A stretch of 64,000 bases of DNA from Cristatella mucedo (GCA_009760855.2 WPIO01000199.1:64001-128000); one strand, 5' to 3'; positions 49,150-61,000 are shown, numbered from the stretch's first letter. Translations and numbers: made by a program. Notes: a model not told the origin generated them from the sequence alone.

Positions 49150-49980
49150 CACAGAGCCCTGAGTTAGTATATGATTTGTGCAGGTTTCTCGGATGATCTT
49201 TGTTCTTTCACATGAACAGTCTAGATTCCCCCATTGAAATAGTACCCAAACCATCGCAATGAAGTGTCGGTGATGCCCAGGCGAGGTGAGAACAGCATGA
49301 GAACGATTCTGTATTTGATTGTATCGAAAGTTGCCGAAAGATTGAGCAAAACATGCAAAGATGCTCTATCTAAGTCTGAATTCCTAATTAGTTCATTATA
49401 AAATCAAAGTAATGCTAAATAAGTGAATTGATTAGCTTTAAAAGCAGACTTACTAGCAAAGTTTTCTGTTACAACATATGAGTTCAGTCGGTTTGCCATG
49501 ACTCGTTCCAGAGTCTTAGATTTGAATCGTCAAGGGACACCTTTGGGAAATTGCTCTAGCTGCGATGGTTGGGTGTGACTTTCTTAAGCAGTGGCCTGTC
49601 TGGAGTTTTATTAAAAGGTGCTGGGCAATTTCCGGAGGCAAACGACACATCCATAAAATGTTGGTTATGCACGTTATGGCAGCAGGGGATACAGGCAAAA
49701 TAAGAGCAGGACCGTGGGACTTTGGTCTACATGAATAGTTGTGTTTTTTTATTGGGTTATGATCTTTAGGACGAGGACACTAATGGCCTTCTTGAATGGC
49801 GATATTGATATGCTACATTTTATGGCGAGACAGGAACAAAGCGAATGCTTTTATTCTATGGCTGGACTTACTGATCTTCACTATCTTGTTGACAAGAAAG
49901 CTAGACAAAAGCGCTCAGCTAGATCATCAACAGTATCACTGGGTAAGGATCAAAGGTGGGAGCATTTAATGATGGGGTTG
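49150..49980 (-). mobile_element. Degenerate L2 family A RT fragment
   Basis: It parallels 31860-32500: the minus strand carries relics of the SKAFDNINHQ region (near 49320-49390) and of the upstream linker. The frame is broken throughout. No 3' end is present. Confidence 0.6.
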
Positions 49981-51141
49981 ATAGTTGACACAAGAATAGA
50001 TTTTGTTGTATTGTGAATTTTGTAACTTAACACTGTCTTTGTTATTCAAGCCTGACTTGGCCACTGCTATTATCCTCTGGTACTATCTGCAGTATTCACT
50101 GCACGCCAGTCGATAGAAACGCGGTCCGGTTCGTTTATATCGTTTGTCAAGCTTTCGTTTATTTGAGAAGTAAAACCTACGTTACGTCTATAGTAAATAT
50201 AATTATAATCATAATTAATCCGTTCTTTAGGCTCTCTAAGAACTTTAGCTGCTTTGGGCTACAATGGATGGCAGCAAACTTTCTTAAATTATACGATGAA
50301 AAAATCACTTCCTAGTTACGTTTATTCCGATTGTAATTTAAAAATTAAAAAGTCTGAAGCTGAAAATCGGCTTAAGTAGCCAATCGCCTGAGAAATCAGC
50401 ACATAATCTGGGTGGCTAATTTTCAAAGTGATCTTTTTTAGACGACCACAGTATGTTAGCACTCTGGTGAACCCTGTTCACCCTCTTGCTGCACTTTTTT
50501 ATGTCATCCAGACGTTGGTGACAAAGAAAACTATAAAAACAACATTAGTAATGTGCAAGGCATGTTTGATTTCTAAATTGGCTATCTTAATAATTGAAAT
50601 TGCCTCCATCAGTACATCTTAAGTTACATTTTTACAAAATGTCCACTTATAAAGTGACCTATAATAGACAATTAAAGCAGCTCAGCGATGGACATAATAG
50701 CGAGCCAGAGATAAAGATTAAACACTTATCAGTAAATTGCATTAAGCATACAATTAGGAAAGGAGATAGATAAAGAAAGAGAGAGATGGAAAATACGATG
50801 CAATCTAGTGAGATAAGGCAAGTAAAGCGGGCTAGGCGATGGATCGTGTGGCTTTCAAATGTCGCCAGAAAAAACTTGCTGAAAAGAAGTATGGTATCTA
50901 GCGAAGGCTTTACTGAACAAAAGGTAAAGAAAGCATGCGCCACGAAGACATAGCAACATTGAACAAACGAGAATCTCAGCAACTTTGTAAATAAAGATAC
51001 ATCAATAAGAGTACAATGCACATCACATAGGTAATACTTATATCTTGTGCAAATAATTAAAAGGAAACGTAATTAACAGAACTAATATGCAAATAAATAA
51101 CCACTGATCAGCAATTTAAATCGTAGCTACTCAGTTCATAC

Positions 51142-51228
51142 CAGCTTGCCTCTCATTTGCTGAGGCTGTTGCCTTCACTAAAGCAGCAGCTGCTTCTGCA
51201 TTTCCAGACTTTTCATTGGCTGATAGAT
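51142..51228 (-). CDS. Ala-rich module exon 1 (first in transcript order, short and divergent)
   Basis: This 87-nt exon encodes 29 residues in phase 1-1. The acceptor is ccactgttgtag and the donor CAAGCTG|gtatga (GT intact, weaker than the others). It starts DLSANEKSGNAEA, has Ala4-LVKATAS and ends ANERQA; only 10 of 29 residues are Ala. It keeps the module start (D-x-x-A-x-E-K-S) and the final A-G. It is the most divergent unit and the nearest to the transmembrane exon, so it may be the oldest or a specialised first repeat. Confidence 0.72.
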
Positions 51229-51429
51229 CTACAACAGTGGGCAAACATATTTGTTAAACACGCGAAAGCAATCTTAAAAATAAGTGTGCCTATTCCTTCA
51301 AATGAAAAATGTGTCGGATATAATCTAGCAGAATGGTTTAAAAACACACAGACATAATTATTTGTTTTTGGCTATGGCTCAGAGAAAGCTCTCAACGTTT
51401 AGACTCCCGATCAAGCAACCATCAAAGAA

Positions 51430-51830
51430 TTATTCGCAGTTTATCGTTCGGCTTCTCTGGAGCATTTGGTCTCGTTGCTTAAGTGCTCTTGGTCTGGTGT
51501 CACTTTCTTGAGTAGTTGCCTAACTACAGCTTTCTTGAAAGGTGCTGTGACATGAGCTGAAGCTTTTTTATCCTGATCTACAGGAGTCAAATTCAGAATC
51601 GACATGGTACATGAATTAATAATTTTTTTTATGAAATGACATATATTCACTGAGATTGGCAACCAAATCCACTGTAATGGCAACATTGGATTCTGGTGTG
51701 AGGTGAGAGGTAAATATGTATCAAGGCGAAAGAGAACACGTTGAGTGGAGGGCCTACAGGTTAGTCGATCAGTTTTAGTTGGTTTGAAGATCAATTGAGT
51801 ATATTATTCATCAAAATGTTGAACTAGTTA
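51430..51830 (-). mobile_element. Degenerate L2 family A fragment
   Basis: It contains tggtgtcactttcttgagta and gtagttgcctaactacagct, matching the RT domain 1 region seen near 49560 and 32250. No open frame of useful length remains. Confidence 0.5.
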
Positions 51831-52599
51831 TTTTCAGCATACTCAAGTGGCTTTTTTGGCAAACTTAGTCAATAAATGCTACTCGGCCCTAAGATAATGC
51901 CGTGCTATCACTTGAAATAGCAAATATGTTGTACTTTCAAAATATTGACAGTCCCCCTCGAGTTAAACCGTAAAAACGGCAATTAAAACAATCAAAAAGC
52001 CTAAATCCTAGTAGATCCTACGAACCCACGCGCCTGTATGTACACCAAATATGCCCAACAACTATCCAAGCCCATTCACCGCCCTAGTGAATACTGGGAC
52101 CCTGATCTGGTTCGGCGATTCGGCTCGAGGGTAACTGAAGCCATAGGCGCCGACCGGCTGCCCCTACTTAAGTGCTGCATACTTGGATCAAAACAATCCC
52201 TCGGCTCCAGGATTCAGTCTGCAAAATGTGATTTCATTCCATTTAAAAGAAATAAGTCTATTTCAACTTGTCATGTATGCCATTTATAGCTAGAGATTTG
52301 TTTGGCAAAAAATGGTGTTGCATAGCAAGAGATGTGACTGCTGAATGTAGGAGTTGTCGTGGACGTGCATAGGATTTGTCGTGGACGAGTTATTCTAAGT
52401 AAGACTTAATTATTCATAAATACGTCTACCATTTTATTCATTAAATTCTTCGTTCGATTCATAATGCTTTCAAATTATTCCACCTAGCTCTCAATTCTGC
52501 ACCAACCCCAAAGTGCCGTAGCCATCTGCCAATCCTAATGCCTTGCATGTATCATATCTCTGATTCTAGTCATTCATACAACGTGAGCTTTTAATGAAT

Positions 52600-53270
52600 G
52601 ATTGTCACTGAATCAGTAGCATTAAAGCCGCTTTTAATATATCACACCTTAGCTGATAGAATTATTTCGATCGTGAGGCGGCTGTGTGTCTCTTAATGTG
52701 TTTTGTCATAAGGCTGCAAAGGTGCCCTGCAAATGTCGCACATAGGCTAATCGTGATTTAATCAACGTGAAAAATAAGATACATGCTCTTTGGTATATGC
52801 TATACAGTTTTATTACGGTAAACCGAGTGGCTTGGATTTTCAGAACGTCATGTACGTGCTTCAAATCTTAAGTTGTCGTCAAGGGTTTATTCAAATCGCA
52901 TTTCTTTGGTACCTGCCAAACTTTTCAGCTTAGTCAATTGAGACTTCACAGACTTGAAATGTGGAATTTAGGCTTCAGTGAAATCTTAGACCTAAGAGAT
53001 TATCTCAGTTAGGTTGTGAATTAAGTAAGTATAGTACCAATATCCTTAAATGGCAATATTATCGTATACATTAATTTCGGTAATTAATGTAAATTTTTTA
53101 GCACATCGAATAGTTTATTTTAATCTTTTTAACTGGCGCCAGAGGTAACTAAAGTGTCGTGCATATTTATAAAAGTTTGAACATTTGTTCAATGCATGGT
53201 GCTGGATACGTTGACTTTTAAAATAGCCATGTCTGGCTGCTTTCATGTGAGATCACGACCTTACGTTTGA
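52600..53270. repeat. Unnamed dispersed repeat, copy 1
   Basis: It shares words with 55600-55920 (aatcaacgtgaaa, tacatgctc) and near 53490-53620 with 56400-56530 (cataactcccagcactcc / ataactcccactactgg). It is probably an old non-coding mobile element. I could not assign a class or strand. Confidence 0.35.
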
Positions 53271-53282
53271 GTATAAAATACA

Positions 53283-53450
53283 GGCTGATTTAACAGCTTC
53301 TTTAGTATAGAGACAAAAGAGCCGTTAGGGATATCAACCCGGCTCGCAGCTGGGATAAATAATCGCCCCAACAGGATTCAAAACCACGACCTCCGGACTA
53401 TAGTCGTGAAAAGCCAACTCTTTAACTAGCGATCTAATGAGGCTAGTAAT
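53283..53450 (-). mobile_element. tRNA-derived SINE, family 1
   Basis: The minus strand has ggtttt-gaatcctgttgggg as a degenerate B box and ends with a roughly matching caaaagaggctgtt-type tail read in reverse (aggctgatttaacagcttct). It lies in the intron just downstream of the transmembrane exon. Confidence 0.7.
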
Positions 53451-53870
53451 CAGAAGGTCAACATGACAGCTATGGTTAGTTCAAAGTATTGCTTATGTTG
53501 TCATAGCTGTTTGTTCCAGCTTTCTTGCCGATTGTCCTATTTGTATTTAAGAAATATCAAGACATTTTCTGCTGGGTGGAGGTTGAATTAAATCTGTTAG
53601 GGGCATAACTCCCAGCACTCCTTCCTTTTTTGCCCTTAAAACATATGCAATTGAATAGAACGGTAGGTGCAGTCGGAGCAAGCCTTGGCGGTTATTTCAG
53701 CTAAGCCAATATTAGGCAGGCAGCTTCTAGCACAATAACGTTTTCACATCTACAGTAATTAAGGGAGAGGCTAGCAAGACATTGTTGCAAAGATCCGGAT
53801 AGGGACTGATGTTGTAGGCAACTAGGCGACTTTCAAGTGTAACAACGTAAAGCGTGGCAAATGCACTAAC

Positions 53871-53981
53871 CGTGCTCCTTTTTCTTGGTGACAGCCACGA
53901 CTGCAATGGATGCAATATTTGTCATAGCGAGGGCCACAATGACGATGATGAAGTGTGTTGAGCTGAATTCCGACGTTTGAG
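53871..53981 (-). CDS. Candidate transmembrane exon
   Basis: This 111-nt exon is phase 1-1. The acceptor is ttttttatag and the donor GAGCACG|gttagt. In the phase shared with all the module exons it encodes QTSEFSSTH, a 21-residue hydrophobic helix (FIIVIVALAMTN plus IASIAVVAV) and then TKKKEH. One base carries over to complete the Asp that opens the next module. The other two frames give no hydrophobic segment. The Lys-rich flank on the C-terminal side favours that side facing the cytoplasm by the positive-inside rule. It sits upstream of all the Ala modules, so it would anchor them to a membrane. Whether it is a cleaved signal, a signal anchor or a true membrane span cannot be settled here. 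Confidence 0.6.
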
Positions 53982-54184
53982 CTATAAAAAAGTAGCAAAG
54001 GACTCAAGGTCTAATAATAAGTCTTACGTTACCATCTACTGTGAATTTAAAGGCCTCTCTTCTCAGTTCGTATTAGGGCAGATACTTAGCAGAGTAGTGA
54101 ATAGACGAGCGATGGCTGACGGCGAGATCTGAATAAATATATTATCATTCGGCTGACAAAACCCGTCATGGGCGTTAACCGATG

Positions 54185-54345
54185 CAACAGTCACAATAAA
54201 AAGGTGCTCCCACTTTACAACTGAGGTCGTAGTTTTGAATCATGAAGTTAGTGAAGTTAGGCGATTCTCTAGCGTAAATTGCAATAGGTGGTGGTAGCCA
54301 TGAAGGGCATCTGCTGCTATTCATATAGAGCTGTTAAAATAGCCC
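54185..54345 (+). mobile_element. tRNA-derived SINE, family 1 (diverged)
   Basis: It contains ctgaggtcgtagttttgaat, gtggtggtagccatgaaggg and tagagctgttaaaatagccc, a worn copy of the family 1 body. It lies between the transmembrane exon and the 48-nt candidate exon. Confidence 0.6.
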
Positions 54346-54433
54346 ATGTTTATCTGGGTTCCGTATTTTGTCACAGCGAGAGATGCCTAATGTAATGAAA
54401 GATGTTGCCAGAAAAAGAGCGAAAGATACTTAC

Positions 54434-54481
54434 AAAGTAGAAGACGTCGAAAATGTATTATTGAAAGTGTTCCCAATACTC
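54434..54481 (-). CDS. Candidate 48-nt optional exon
   Basis: An acceptor (tatgtttatcag) and a strong donor (TACTTT|gtaagtat) enclose 48 nt. Read in phase 1-1, matching its neighbours, it encodes VLGTLSIIHFRRLLLS, a short hydrophobic and basic segment just before the transmembrane exon. The length is a multiple of three, so it could be skipped without a frameshift. The frame reading TFNNTFSTSS is also open but would not keep the transmembrane frame. Support is limited to splice-site quality and phase. Confidence 0.35.
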
Positions 54482-54929
54482 CTGATAAACATAAAATATA
54501 ACATTAAGGAATTTGCATGAAATAATCTTTACCGTGTTCAAATAACTACCGGGGTAGCCGATGAAGATTTTTAAGAATTGATAGTTTTTTTTAATTCGCG
54601 TATTAAAGAGAAACTAGTTATAAATACAAGCTCAAATTTTTGTGGTTGTCATATGACTAGAACATGGTCAATAAATGTGTTACCTACGATCAATTTAAAC
54701 GGAAGTATCATCGAGCTCAACAAAATAATTTTCTTTGAAAAATAACTGTGACGGAACTGCGATTTTCTGGTGAACTCTGCGAATATAAGCTACTCAGCCC
54801 AAAACGGACCCTCAGAAAATAACTTTGGAAAATGACAAAACGTCAAATTTTCCAAGAAATGACACGCCCCTCGAGATCAAGCGTATGTCGGGTAGTGTGA
54901 CAAGATCATAAAAGAGTAAACCCCCAATC

Positions 54930-55470
54930 GGCTCTCTGCCTCGTCCTGCCTCTGCTTCCCCGCCCCGCCCATAGCAACCGGCGGTCAACGGCATTCCAAA
55001 ACTCACTCCTTGTTTACTTGGCAGAAACATGTTTAAATTGGTATGTTTACATCGGATCACAAATCAAATGCGACTATCGTTCGGTCAGTAGACGAACATT
55101 AGGGATAATGTAATGAGAATTTACTGCTGCCGCGGCCACCGTAACGAAGGAGTCCATTACCACGGCACCGCAGGAATTCTGGGACAGCTGATCCAGTTCC
55201 TACAGCAGCCATAACTCACGGGCGACGGCCGCCAGTGGTCGTTCGTTCGGCGGCCGGTCAGCGTGGTGACTTGGATGGAGCTAGCACGGCGTTTACTGGA
55301 AGCCCGTCCGAAAATGTTGATTCATTTCTATTCAAGGAAATATAGGTGATTTCAAGTTCTAATTTATGTCGTTAATAGTTGTATTGGCGAATGCCGGTGA
55401 GCCGCCTGGCTGCAGCCTGGATTGACGGCCTGCAGTATGAGACCTATCGCGGATATGTTCTGCTTAGGCT
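54930..55470 (-). promoter_or_regulatory. GC- and CpG-rich promoter-like region
   Basis: This is the most GC- and CpG-rich stretch in the window, standing out from AT-rich DNA on both sides. It includes two overlapping GC boxes (ccccgccccgccc, near 54958-54970), an inverted CCAAT sequence (cccccaatcgg, near 54920) and several cgg/ccg clusters at 55130-55270. It contains the candidate first coding exon. Transcription could start near 55250-55300 or, for a shorter transcript, near the GC boxes. No TATA box is obvious. Confidence 0.45.
55125..55212 (-). CDS. Candidate first coding exon
   Basis: ATG at 55212 has a favourable context (G at -3 and G at +4). It opens MAAVGTGSAVPEFLRCRG, followed by NGLLRYGGRGS, and ends one base into a codon at donor GGCAGCA|gtaaat, phase 1 as required. 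Other phase-1 donors inside the exon (CGTG|gtaatg, TACG|gtggcc) would shorten it. The N-terminus is Gly/Arg-rich and not a classical signal peptide, so membrane targeting would fall to the downstream transmembrane exon. The CpG-rich setting supports a 5' end here. The 5' untranslated region is not defined. Confidence 0.45.
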
Positions 55471-55507
55471 GTATACGGATCTTGTTAGGTTAGCCTATTC
55501 CTAAGAT
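55391..55507 (+). CDS. Possible small divergent ORF
   Basis: A 38-codon frame on the opposite strand starts MPVSRLAAAWIDGLQYETYR and ends LVRLAYS. Its codons are GC-rich and it begins just outside the candidate first exon of the minus-strand gene, so it could be the first exon of a divergently transcribed gene or merely a by-product of the GC-rich DNA. I recognise no homology. Confidence 0.2.
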
Positions 55508-55509
55508 AA

Positions 55510-57590
55510 ATATTTTTCAATTTATTCAATTGCTCCTGCGATGATAGCGTTTCCTAGTGCTGACTCTTGGTTATAGCTTGGAGTTCTCAAGTTCATCTGC
55601 AAACGACAGTCCAATGCCTGCTGTCATTTATGTCATATCTCCAAAAATAATGATCTAATCAACTTAAATCTTAAGAATATGTTATTGATTGTAGTTACAC
55701 GATCATTCCAGCCTTCTCGCGTGCATATTGGACCTTAGTAGATAGACTTGTTTTGGTCAAAACTGGCTGTGTTTGTCATGCTAAGCCTCTGTCATCCTTT
55801 CTCTCACATGTCGTAAAAATGTCACAGGTCGACTAATAGTGACCCAATCAACGTGAAATTTTAAGTACATGCTCGTAAGTATGTGTTTACATGTTGTATG
55901 GCGACAAATATAGTAACAACCTTGTTATTCGTCACCTACATGCTTTGGCAGCTTTAGTTGGCTTCTCTGGGTGCTGTGGCTGCAGTAGTACTTGGTACCT
56001 CATCAATTGTACAACTTGGTCGATACTGGGCCGATCTTTGTGAAATTTGGAATATGGGTGGGGCTCACCTGTTTCCCGTCTCCCCCTCTGTGCATCTATG
56101 CATGATGGGCATGTATGCATATAATTTGCCTGTAACAAAATGTCCCTGTGCTGTGGTCGTGATGACAACAACGTCAACAGTTTGAGATGTCAATTTTTTA
56201 TGTTTTATATGTGGGGGGGGGGTAGCGTGTCGTCAAGTCTCTTGCATCTTTGAGCAGTTCGCCATATTTATACAATGACTGTTGGTAAATCATGGCGATT
56301 TGTTGGTAAAGCCTTGTATGGATGAGCTGCAGTGCTACACGTGACCTTGGACTTGAACAGGTCGTCAGAAGGTCAACACGGCAGCTATATCACATCAAAC
56401 GATAGCTAGTGTAACCAGAGTTCTGTCTGCCAATTCTCATGCCATTCATTTTATTGGTCTTTGTGCTATATTAATAAATGTGCTGTGGTGAGACAACTCC
56501 CACTAGTAGCTGCCATTTTGGGGGGATAACTCCCACTACTGGCCACCTTACCCCTTGGGATGAAAATACTAGCTAATGGCAATCCACTTAGTAAAATGCA
56601 TAAGTTCATGTTACATTTTAGCTAGGTATGTGGAATGCCTCACATGAAGGCTATCGACTACCTTCCCCTCTAAGGTCATGCAGAGGTGTATTCTGAAATA
56701 TGAAATGCAAAGCTCCAATTTCAATTTAATTATTGTAGCAGGCTATCAGTGTAATGTAAACAGCGATTTTCATATCTTTTTGATGGTTTCTTGTTATTTA
56801 AACGTGCTGCAACTAATAGCAAATCTGCCGAAGTTAGGCCGTACGGAGCTCTACCTTGGATAATAATTATGTTATTGTATCATTCTATGAAACAATTCTA
56901 TCACTCAATTTTACCCAAAACAATTTTGTAACCGGACGATGGTGAATTCCTATACAGTGCACTGCAATGACCCGAGCTTTTAACCTTGAATATACAGCCA
57001 TTTATTGCTGTGAATTGTGCTGTAACCTACTCGAATTAATGAGAAATTACGTGGACACACACGAATGATGGGGGGATCAGAGTAGATGGTTTGGTCGACT
57101 GGACAGCATCCTCATAGCCAATTGGTATGAAAATTCTCGATTTATATGACGTTAAATTCCCTGCTTGGCACGTTTACGGATCATGCAATACAATATTCAT
57201 TAGAAATTCCAACTTGCATCACCGATTTTATGTCAATTTTTACTTAATAAATTAAATTTGATTCCCTTGCTTTGCAGTATCCTTGGAGGGCTTGCTGCAA
57301 GTATACTTGAAAATTAAGAATAGTTTCGTGCCGTTTGTAGCATGACACTCATAATACCTAGGCAGATAAATATTCATACACATCGCATACGACCTTATTT
57401 TGTGTTGATGTAAGTAACTGATATGTAAGTTTGATTTCCAAAAAATATTCATTTATAAGGTTATCAAGATAGTCAAAAATATACACTGAGCTCTCAGATG
57501 TATGAGTCCATTTTACACCCACATTATTGTGACTATTTAGATTAAAATTAGTGTGCAAATGGAGTTTAGGCTCACGTTCGAGCAACCTGC
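55510..57590. other. Intergenic sequence with an unnamed repeat
   Basis: This stretch contains a second copy of the dispersed repeat of 52600-53640 (55600-55920 and 56360-56560) and a G9 run at 56213-56222. No exon or named family was identified. Confidence 0.35.
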
Positions 57591-57599
57591 CAATCCTTC

Positions 57600-57765
57600 A
57601 TAGCTAGCTGATTTAACAGCCTCTTTTGTGAAGCCACAAAAGAGCCTTTATAGCTATCGCCACAGCTTGTACCATTGACGAAGGATTGCCCACCACAGGA
57701 TTCGAATCTACGACTTGGGCACCGATATCATTAAAAGCAACAGCCTTGCCTTGTGTGCTGTCACG
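57600..57765 (-). mobile_element. tRNA-derived SINE, family 1
   Basis: On the minus strand it has a tRNA-like head with the B box tagattcgaatcctg and the body ending caaaagaggctgttaaatca. It is a fairly complete copy. Confidence 0.78.
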
Positions 57766-57894
57766 GTTCGCCAAATCCAGGCACAGCAGCTTCATATTTC
57801 CTTTCGTTTGGGGAAGAAATTGTTTTGCAAATCGTCAGGTGTGGTGAAACCAAGCAAATCAGATGGTTCAGTTCTCTTAGATCCTATTGCTGTG

Positions 57895-58040
57895 TACTGG
57901 TTTGGTCTAGGGGTTAAGGTGCTCGCCCCTTCCAAGGTCTGACTGAGGTTGTGGGCTCGAGCCCCGAGGCATATGTGAAGCGCCTGAATAGAGATTGTTC
58001 TCTTGGGGGGCTATATAAATGAATTATATATTATATATAT
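57895..58040 (+). mobile_element. tRNA-derived SINE, family 2 (best copy)
   Basis: An A-box-like tggtctagggg (57903-57913) and a B box ggctcgagccc (57954-57964) mark an internal RNA polymerase III promoter. The 3' part, with gcgcctgaatagagattg and gggctatataaatgaatt, ends in an AT tail. The terminal portion matches L2-type 3' ends in this window. Confidence 0.88.
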
Positions 58041-61000
58041 TTAAATTTAAAAAAAATACTAGCATAATATTTGTAATGCCTCGATGCGTCCCATTTTCTC
58101 TTATTTCGTCCCATGTATTTTGTATTATGAGTGTAATGGTGACTTAAATCGAGTAATTTCACATCAAGAGGGCAATGATAAAGTTATAAACCGTATGTAG
58201 AGGGTCGTGATCGGATTTTCTGTTCTCTAAGTGCAAAAATATTTAATTACAAATACATATTGCTACTTCGCGAAAATTCAAGTATCCCGGTCGAGTCTGG
58301 AATGGTTAATCCCACTAAATGATGGAAGAATGTAAACACTGTATGCAGTAAGGTTGTCTGCCTTCTAATATCCTGTGATATGTTCTTTCAATTTGACGAA
58401 GGTTGGTCGAAGATGAGCCTGCTAAATCTACGAGACTATGTCAGTATATATGACCACTTAACTTGAAAGATTTCATTGTTTGTACTTTTTGGCACTGGTC
58501 GAATAGTGCAATATTCTGATGCAACCACTGCACTTCACGTTAGGCCTTATCAAACAATTTTTCTGTAATATAGTGAGACAGTCTCTGGAGGAGATGGCTT
58601 CACAACTGTTATCTGCAATACGATCATCGATAAAGAAAATGGGTGAGCATGAGGGATTCAGCAATACCCTGAATAGGAATAAGACTAGGAGCTTGAAAAG
58701 TCTAGTTGCAGTGTTTACAGCTTTGTATATAACCTTGATCCTGGAAACGATGAGCAGCTGGTTTTGGCTGTGAAAATTACTATGTTAAAACTGTATGTAG
58801 ATTCTTGCAAAAAGTTAATAATATAAATGCTCATCCAGATAAATCCAAAAACGATATGGGAGCTTAGTCAGGTGAGCAAGGCGTGAACTTACCTCGATTT
58901 ATACCCGCCTTTGAACATGATTAACAAGGACAGATTAATAATATTGGGAAGATGGATCGTGTTTCTGAGCTTCCCTTTAAAAGTGATTCACAGAATCGCT
59001 GTTATACTTTGGAGCACTTAATTGTTTGTCAACCATTTTAGAAGGTCCGTTTCTACGACTTCAGAGTGAATAAAGGTTAATTTCAGCTTGGTTGCTGTTT
59101 TGTCTTGAAAAAAATTACCAGAAGACACAGTTGTTAATTTTATTTCTGAAATGGGACTGTCAAGAGTTAAAAAAGCGAAGCTTTCAGGATTGATGACACA
59201 TTCGATCCATCAGACGCATCTAAGTATTCAAGAGATACTGCTCACTAACAGAGATACAATTCCAATCAATGGTGCCATTAGAAGTGTAGGAATTGAATAC
59301 ATTGGTAAGAGGATCTTTCATATTGGGTTATTTGCACATTATGATATGGGCATAAGTAAGTGAAGTTAAGATCATCTTACTTTGAAAATCGCATTTTAAT
59401 TTTGATGGATTGGCCTCTGGAGAAGTTAAAGCTGAAAAGGCTTCTGTTTTTAATAGCGCTTGCTGGGCGAGTTTTTGTATTTCCCGTGCCTGCTTATTAA
59501 TGCAGATACTGTGGGCATGTTAATGGTGACCATATGTGTACGTTGAACCTTGGCATCGTTTGGGGATTAGAGTTGGGATTTGTCTTCTTGCTGTTCAGGT
59601 TGTGTCAGGCGAGTCCGCTTTGTAGCCCTTGTATAGCTGTAGTGTGTGAAGTGTAGTTGTGCAGCCTAGCAACTGAAATTAATATAAGACTTGTATGCGA
59701 GTGGATGCAGTGCTCCTATGATAGCTGTGACATGCCGCATCCCCAAGGAGCAGGTCAGACCGGCAGGCGACTAAGCTGTGGGCGTAAACTGGAAACGATT
59801 TCTTTTTCACAAGACGCTCTGTTCTGCTGCCGGCCGGGAAACCAAACTACGAACATGACACGGCTAACTATTGGGTGCATGTTCACATGGTTCACGTGAT
59901 CAAATAACCACATGATCCTGTTTCTCTTACATCATACGGAAAATATCGTATTTAATTTCAAGTGCATCTACAGAGCCTGGAAACCGATTGAGTTCTACGA
60001 AAGCCCTGTATATACTATACACATTAGTTAAGGTAATAAGAATTCGTGAAAATGTGAAGACTTTAGAATGCACTTTTTCCAACCCACGATATTGACTCCC
60101 TGTATTAGGAAAATGAATTCCAGCTCTACTCTACAGCCATCGGTATGCATGTGCTCGCTCCACAGTAATTATGGTATTTCAACCAAATAGCATGAGCTCC
60201 GAGGCCGTTGCTGCTAGTCTATTACTTAGCTGACTTTTAGCAAATAAATTGAGTTCGCAAGCAGCGAAAGCAAGTATTATTACTTGGCTCAGTAACCAAT
60301 CTCTATACGTCAGCAAGTAATCGACAGGACAGGCATACAAGTGCAAAAACCAGTATGCCAATAGATTGCATCTGACATTTCGTATTGCAACATACAATGG
60401 ACCTGCCCTAGCTGCTCAGTACTTGCCTGAAGCACCCGAAGACTGTCGACCACTTGTTGACGATTCGTCAGTACCTGTACAAAAATGTGAGCTCTTTTCG
60501 CCTCATTGGCCATGCTGCAACTGAACTTTATTGGCTATCCCAACCGCTAGCTGTGGGAAATATAGGGTCACTTGCTAAAGAGCAAAAAACACAAATTGCA
60601 TGGCCAAAGCCTACGACCTTACTCTTCAGAATAACGATGTTACACCTGGGCTAAGACAGAGTGCAGTCACTGTCTCATTCGTTCCACCTGAGGTAGACAA
60701 ACATCCTTTATTTTCCAAAAGTGATTCAAATATAGGCCAGTGATTCATGAGTGGGATGATCTCTAAATCAATCTATAGTCGCCCTAGCTAGGTGGCGATT
60801 GACCAAAAGATAGCACCTGCGAACAGCTGCAGCATGTTTCATACAGCAGCTACAACATGCTGTGAGCTCATGTATCAAATGATATTGCTGGGAAAAGAGC
60901 TGTTAAAAATACGTAAGCTGCATGACAGACTTGCCGAAGAATTGCTTTAGGCAAGCATAATGTCAACCCTCACGGCCTTGGAAACCATCTATGGAAACCA

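Noticed and set aside
60427-60474. 48-nt minus-strand block with acceptor ttttgtacag and a GC-type donor (TTCAG|gcaagt), phase 1-1
   Set aside because: The splice match and phase fit the gene, but the block lies 5 kb upstream of the promoter-like island and needs a rare GC donor. There is no further support.
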